Shown here: piece after piece, positions 7,928 to 12,679 of the stretch
Numbering within the stretch: the first letter of the stretch is position 1
Layout of the letters: the number at the start of each line of letters is the position of its first letter
Origin: Monoraphidium neglectum
Taxonomy: Eukaryota; Chlorophyta; Chlorophyceae; Sphaeropleales; Selenastraceae
DNA length: 12,679 bases
NCBI RefSeq assembly: GCF_000611645.1
Contig: NW_014013437.1
Location: 7,994 to 20,672, forward strand
Reading direction: 5' to 3'
Position numbers and translations under genes: made by a program
Notes under the pieces: generated by a model
Databases searched by the model: none
The model's input: only the letters and a program-made list of their open reading frames with translations
Told to the model about the DNA's origin: nothing

Positions 7928-10900
7928 CTATGACTTGAGGTCAACGAGCTTCTGCAGCAGGTCAACCTCCTGCTTCATGGTGCTGTCTTTGACCGCCGCC
8001 TGCTCCGATTTCACGAACTGCAGCACCGGCTGCAGCGCGTCCCGCGCGTCGCGGCCGACCGCCAGCCCGCGCGACTGGCGCTCCCAGCGGCCGAGCGCGA
8101 ACGGCACCAAGGGGCAGCCAATGCGGATGCGGGGCACGCGGCCCGGCCAGATCGGGGGCGGCGTCCAGAGGCCTGCGTAGTTGAAGATGATGTCACACCT
8201 GTCGGCAAACGTCACCTTGCTGGCCGGCGCCTGCTTGGCGTTCTCTTCCACCAACCTGTTGGAATCAGCCAGCAATACGTGGACGCGGTCAGCATCAGGG
8301 ATCCAGCCTCGGAAGTTGCACAGCAGGCCAAGGCATGAGTGGGCAAGAAGCCCGGAAAGATATAAGTGCGCCGTGGCAGTCAAAGACCGCTTCGGAGGCC
8401 CACCAGAGCTGCAGCGCGTCCGAAAGGCGGGCCAGCGCCACGGCCTTCCTCACGCCGCTCGATTGGAAGTAGGCGGCGCCGCTCTTCGCCGCAGCAGGTA
8501 CCTGCACTGTCCTGGCGGTCGTGAACTTCTTGCCAGACCTGGAATTGACAACGAGGCAGGGGGATCGGGTCAGCAGGGATGCGGGAGTGGCGTCGCGTTC
8601 CTGTGCGTCGCAGGGTGGCCAGGTGCAGCAAAAATAGCAGCCGGCGCACTCAGCAACAACGCACTACTGCTGACCGGCGTCAGTGCGACACGTGCGCCCA
8701 TCCGCAGAGAGCTGTACGCAGGGCAGCATGACCGGGTGCCCCTGTGCGCGCCGCCGCCAAATGAGCTCCCCACCTGTCGGTGTACTGGGCCGACAGCTTC
8801 AGCGGGGGCGCTGTGGCAATGGTGGTGCCAGGGGGAGGCTGCACGCGCAGCAGGACCACCCCGCCCTTGATGCCCTCTTCGGTCTTGGGCGTCGGGAACA
8901 GAGTCAGCACCTACAAATAGCAGAAGAAGGACAGCAAACGCATGGACGTGTCAGCAAGTGTGCACACTTCAATGCAAGAGGTTGCCTGCAGCCCCAACCT
9001 TTAAATAAACACCTGTGTGCATGCATGCAGGCGGCAGTGCATGCATGAGGCATGCAGCAATGCATGCGTGCTGGCACACACCATGCACACACCAACTGTA
9101 CAGCCGATCACCTTCAAGATATTGCCGTCACTTGGCTTGCCGCCCGCAGCGTCCGGGCTGCCGTAGACGTTCACGATTTTCCACCCGCCCTGCTGGCTGC
9201 CGTCCTTGGTTGGCGCCAGGCTCGAGGAGTCGACCGCCAGCGACAGGTCAAACACCAGGGGCGCCACCATGGAGTCGAACTCGTCCGCCAGGCGCTGCTT
9301 GAACTCGCCTGTTGACAAGGGCATTTATGCAAGGACAGCAGAGTGGTGTTTGTGGGGGTCTGACGCGCTTTCGCGCCATCATGCCACCCCCAGCCTCCAG
9401 CTGAGCATAGCCAACTCTGTGGGCTAGCTGCATCTCCCATGCACCCAAACCAGTAACCCCGCGCTCAAGTCCTCCTTTACCTGCCCCAGACAATTGCCAA
9501 CACTCGCTTCCAGTTGTGCAACTCTCAGTAGGCCTTGACGTTCCCTCCACTCACCTGGTGTGTGCACTGAGTAGTAGTTCGCCCCCTTGACCTTCAGGAT
9601 GCTCTCCACCAGCTTGGTGTTGAAGTCCAGGCCGATGCCTGCAGGTCAGCATCGGGTGAGAATGGAAATGAGGCAGGTTGGCGGCCGAACAGGCGGGAGG
9701 GTTTGCGAGCAAATGGGCAAAGTGCATGCGAGCAGGCGCCTGGGTGCTGTCAAGCGCAAGAGCAGGGTATTGAGGGCGCCTAGAGCAGCCCACTGATGGG
9801 TTGGGGGGTCAGCCATGGGCTGCTGTGCTCGTTGCAAGCACAGCAGCATATGAGCTGAGCAAGCTGGACACAGTGGCACGCACAGAAGCTGAATCAAAAG
9901 CAAACGTGGCCGCGCAGGCATGGATGGCGGGGGGAGGGAGGAGTGCAGTCCCCCAGGCTGGGCCACTCACCAACCATTGTCATGTAGAACCCGTCGCCAG
10001 CGTTGGCCTTCATCCGCGCCAAGAGCCCCTCATCCGTAATGTCTCCTTCGTTGGGCTGGGCGTCTGACGGAAGTGCAGACGGGCCGAGGTGACGGGTGGG
10101 ATTGAGTGCGACCCGCTTCAAAGGGCAAGCAACGCAAGGCTAGCAATACACAGCTGCACAAGACCAGCCAGTCAGCCAAGACCGGCGCAGCGAGCGTGGT
10201 TGGGCAGGGCAACATCAGCACAGCAAACGGCGCGACGATAAGCGGATGTTTCGCAGCCGCGCAAGTTTTCAATGCACCTGTGAGGACGATGATGCGGTTT
10301 TCCGTGGTGGATGGGTCCCCGCCGAAGCAGTCGGTGTAGCTCCGCATATTCGTCACGGCCTGGTCCAGCCCCGCCTGCATTGCATGACATGAGCGGCCCC
10401 CCAGGTTCAAAAACCCCACGCTGACAAATGGCGGCAGTGCATTCACATATAGGGTGGCTGACACGTGTATGCCTGGCATATCAGGGCAGACTTCGGGACA
10501 CCAGAGGCCACTGACCTGGAAGTTGGTGCTGGAGACGGTCTTGAGGGCGCCGACGCCTGCCTGCACGGCCTCCTTGTCGGCGCTGCCCCACTTGCCCATC
10601 TTCTTGGGCGTGGCCGCGTTGCTGGAGAAAAGGGTGATGGCCACTGCGTGACAGCACGAGTGCAGGAGGTAGGGTCGCCCATGGCCAAGGTTCTGGCGGG
10701 GGGCTTGGATGAAAATTGGATGGGCATCTCTTCATGCCGCCAATGGGGTTGCCCAGAGAGTGCGGGCATCCTGAAGGACGACGGGTGAGCAGGACTGGTG
10801 AGCAACCCAGACACACCAGCATGGTGCAGCACGCAATACGGCCCTCTATACCCCGCCCTGAATGAGTTGAACTTCATTTGATCTCAAAAATAGAAGCGTA

Positions 10901-12679
10901 CTCAGAGAAATCCGTAGCTGCTCCCTAGCCATGATAACATTACTCACCTGAGTCATCTGGCCGCAGCTTGTCCAGCATGCCCTGCAGGACCTCCTTGGCC
11001 ACGTCCAGCTTGGACTTGGACTTGTCTGCACAATAGCGCAGAGAGGGTGATATGGAATAAAAATCGCAACACGTTTCGGCGAGGTCAAGCTGCGGCGGGC
11101 CACAGACAGGCAGCGTCATGCGGTGCGGCTGCTGCTGCCCCGGCCGCGCTGCTGCCTTGTGGCCCTGACAGCGCTACACAGATGCAACTCACCCGCCTCG
11201 CTGAGCCGCTTCTTGCCGTTGCTAAACCTGTCGTAGTAGTATTCGTCAAATGAGCTGTCCATTGACCCCGACACGTCCAGGACGATCACCAAGTTCAGCT
11301 TGGGGCGCGTGAAGTTTGTCAGGCCCGAGTCCAGGCCGACGGCGAGGAATACTTCGTTGGGCTGCGCCGCGGCCTTCGCTGCGCCCTTTGAAGCCGCCGC
11401 AACAACGGGGTCGGGCGCGAGGGCGAGGGAGTAGGTGGGGCAGAAGAGGTCTGCGCACTTGGGGTCGTCGCTGCAGGCGCCGGATGGGTGGGGGAGGGGC
11501 AGAAGCTGTGAAATGCAGGAGCCACCTGCAGCGTGTGTCGGCCCAGTTGCATGCAGAGTTGCCGCTTGACGCCGCAGCACAGCGTGCGGCCAGGTGTGTC
11601 GCTGTAATGCTGGTCCGCACGCGCTGATTGTGCACACACGCTCCCCTCCTCCACACCAAACAGTAACATGCGCGTATGTGCATGCGAGCGCACAATTGCA
11701 CATACGTGCATCCACGCACACGCGCACACACACACACAGTTACACACCACGCACACACGCACACACAGCCGTAGAAACACCACCACATACAGACAGACAT
11801 CTCCACGAGTGCACATGCATGCACTCACATGCACACACCAAGCGCACCTGCTCCTGGTGTCAAAGTAGTAATCCTTCACGAGCCCCTCATACGTCACGTC
11901 AGTCGGGATGGGAAGCTTCCCGGACTTAATGTTCTCCCGGAAATTGGATACGTCCTGGGCGCCTCCTGCAGGTCAGTGGAGCGCGGGGCACGCGCCAAGT
12001 AGGATGCGTGCAAGGTGTGATTTGGCGGCGCGGCCTTCAGTGATGTCATCCATCCAGAAGCGTGCGACCAAAGAGAGATTGTGAGCATCGGGGCTCTGAG
12101 GCCCACTGCAGGCGCAGGCGAGCTCTCCCCCAGCACCTTGCACACCCTCAGCTCCGCTCGCCCCCACCTGTCTTGAAGCCGATCCCGGAGGCCGCGCCCA
12201 TGCTGCTCGCGCCGGCAAGCGCCGAAGGCGCGGCGAACGCCGCCACCCTGCTGAGCGGTGCTGGGCCCATGGCGGCCATTGGGCCTGAGAATGCGTTCTG
12301 GACCCCGCCGTATCCTCCCAGCAGAGGCCTGGGCCAGCCTGTGACGGTGGTGGTGTGATTGGTGTGCATGCAGTGAATCACGGATTGGCAAAACAATGCA
12401 TAAGCGTGGTGGCATGATGTAATAGACAATGCAGCAGCTAATGTAGGCATGGCAACTCTAAGACTGGGGAGGTGAGTGACGTGAGCCTGTTGGGCCACCT
12501 GACAGGACACCTGCAGCCAAGAAGAATAACCTCGGCTGCGCTTGGTCCTGGTGTGAACGAGTATGGTTCAGGAATTGCGTGCGGCCGACAAGGCATGACT
12601 GCGAGCAGCTAGAAGCCGATCATATGCCTCTTGACTGCAAACTCACCGCCGCCGCCGCGGCCGCCGCTGCCGCCGCCGC
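7928..12679 (-). CDS. Von Willebrand factor A (VWA) domain protein with complete MIDAS, 13 exons in window (5' end missing)
   Basis: Exons in transcription order: 12679-12647 (partial), 12338-12168, 11965-11848, 11470-11193, 11025-10948, 10643-10516, 10374-10278, 10063-9971, 9638-9555, 9308-9112, 8910-8774, 8538-8404, 8255-7928 (TAG). All introns are GT-AG and phases agree at all twelve junctions, giving 624 residues from the first full codon. Numbered from that codon, residues 1-30 are Gly-rich. About 68-105 resemble the N-terminal region of bacterial YfbK-type VWA proteins (COG2304): NFRENIKSGKLPIP and YEGLVKDYYFDT. The VWA domain follows, with MIDAS residues D172, S174 and S176 (LDVSGS), T265 (SSTNF) and D301 (LTDAQPN). 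The C-terminal part carries LGRWERQSRGL and a predicted helical end (MKQEVDLLQKLVDL). MIDAS sites bind a divalent metal and through it protein ligands, so a binding or scaffolding role is likely; partner and location are unknown, as the N-terminus is outside. The last intron (8403-8256) is the least certain and was chosen on phase and splice sites. Confidence 0.87.
8256..8403 (-). other. Last intron of the VWA gene
   Basis: A 148-bp intron with donor GTGGGC and acceptor CAACAG. Among the donor/acceptor pairs I tried here, only this one restores the frame (length 1 mod 3), joining LARLSDALQLW to LVEENAKQAPA. Without splicing, the upstream frame hits a TGA at about 8297-8295. A CTGAT/CTGAC-like branch-point word lies shortly before the acceptor. 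Confidence 0.7.
9017..9067. repeat. TGCATGCA-rich palindromic repeat inside a VWA intron
   Basis: Several overlapping TGCATGC/ATGCATG words lie in the intron 8911-9111. Each is self-complementary, so the tract can form small hairpins. Similar words occur elsewhere in the window (for example near 11815). Confidence 0.7.
11714..11768. repeat. CA/CG-alternating microsatellite inside a VWA intron
   Basis: An imperfect (CA)n tract with CG interruptions inside the 377-bp intron 11471-11847, the longest of the gene. The strict purine-pyrimidine alternation is of the kind that can adopt Z-DNA. Such intronic CA tracts are common in green algal nuclear genomes. Threonine/histidine-rich ORFs across it are artefacts of the repeat. 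Confidence 0.85.
12647..12679 (-). repeat. GGC-triplet tract encoding a glycine-rich stretch
   Basis: The right edge of the window is a near-perfect GC triplet repeat followed on the minus strand by a strong GTGAGT donor (12646). In the frame demanded by the next exon (phase 1) it reads GGGSGGRGGG and joins to GWPRPLLGGYGG. The alternative alanine frame would end in phase 0 and does not match the next exon. The tract continues beyond the window. Confidence 0.6.

Larger units (their letters stand above)
4861..8150. repeat. Tandem segmental duplication, copy 2 (MYND-2 plus the 3' end of the intact VWA gene)
   Basis: Counterpart of about 1183-4536. It carries MYND-2, the shared 3' intergenic segment and the last 223 bp of the VWA gene, which here continues into its remaining exons. 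Because the VWA gene is complete on this side, this unit keeps the ancestral right flank, and unit 1 carries the truncated end. Confidence 0.85.

Noticed and set aside
1183..8150. A transposable element or retrogene origin for the repeated unit.
   Set aside because: Both copies keep the intron, no terminal repeats, poly(A) tail or transposase/reverse transcriptase was seen, and the unit contains the end of a neighbouring convergent gene, which fits segmental duplication better.
8295..8403. Extension of the penultimate VWA exon through WASEAVFDCHG to the stop near 8295.
   Set aside because: It would drop the conserved C-terminal part; the 148-bp GT-AG intron 8403-8256 restores the frame into the last exon.
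11594..11929. A Thr/His-rich plus-strand ORF and its shadows near 11700.
   Set aside because: It is a translation of the CA microsatellite within an intron of the VWA gene.
1..12679. CRISPR array, tRNA, rRNA or prophage-like genes.
   Set aside because: No regularly spaced direct repeats, cloverleaf-like segments or phage genes were noticed; the intron-rich genes argue for a eukaryotic nuclear locus.

Overview
The window looks like nuclear DNA of a GC-rich unicellular eukaryote, most probably a green alga (chlorophyte). The reasons are genes split by short GT-AG introns of about 140-380 bp, many GTGAG-type donors, CA and TGCA microsatellites inside introns, and Ala/Leu/Gly-rich proteins. No bacterial or organellar features were seen. 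The lineage is an inference.

Layout from left to right. (1) Positions 1-494, plus strand: the last coding stretch of a gene entering from the left, a leucine/alanine-rich helical protein I cannot name. (2) Positions 1424-3785, plus strand: a two-exon gene for an ARM-like helical protein ending in a MYND zinc finger (MYND-1). (3) Positions 4315-4536, minus strand: a truncated copy of the last exon of a VWA-domain gene. (4) Positions 4976-7382, plus strand: a second two-exon MYND gene (MYND-2), a full-length paralogue of MYND-1 with its intron at the same site, in the same phase and of the same length. (5) Positions 7928-12679, minus strand: a multi-exon von Willebrand factor A (VWA) protein gene. 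I resolved it into 13 exons whose phases agree at every junction; its 5' end lies beyond the window.

The architecture is best explained by a tandem segmental duplication. An ancestral convergent pair (MYND gene facing the 3' end of the VWA gene) was duplicated, giving MYND-1, VWA 3' fragment, MYND-2 and intact VWA gene. The two units span about 1183-4536 and 4861-8150. Both copies keep the intron, so this was a DNA-level event and not retroposition. Divergence along the unit is very uneven. A 220-bp block of the MYND exon differs at only 4 positions while its 60-bp flanks differ at 12 and 14. The VWA pseudogene piece is also closer to its parent than most MYND coding sequence is to its paralogue. 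That pattern suggests gene conversion.

No functional pathway joining the genes can be read from the sequence. MYND fingers are generally protein-protein interaction modules, and the VWA domain has a complete metal-binding (MIDAS) site, so both are likely binding or scaffold proteins. MYND-1 has lost the start used by MYND-2 through a one-base deletion and would have to start 24 codons further in than the second Met of MYND-2, or use an unseen upstream exon.
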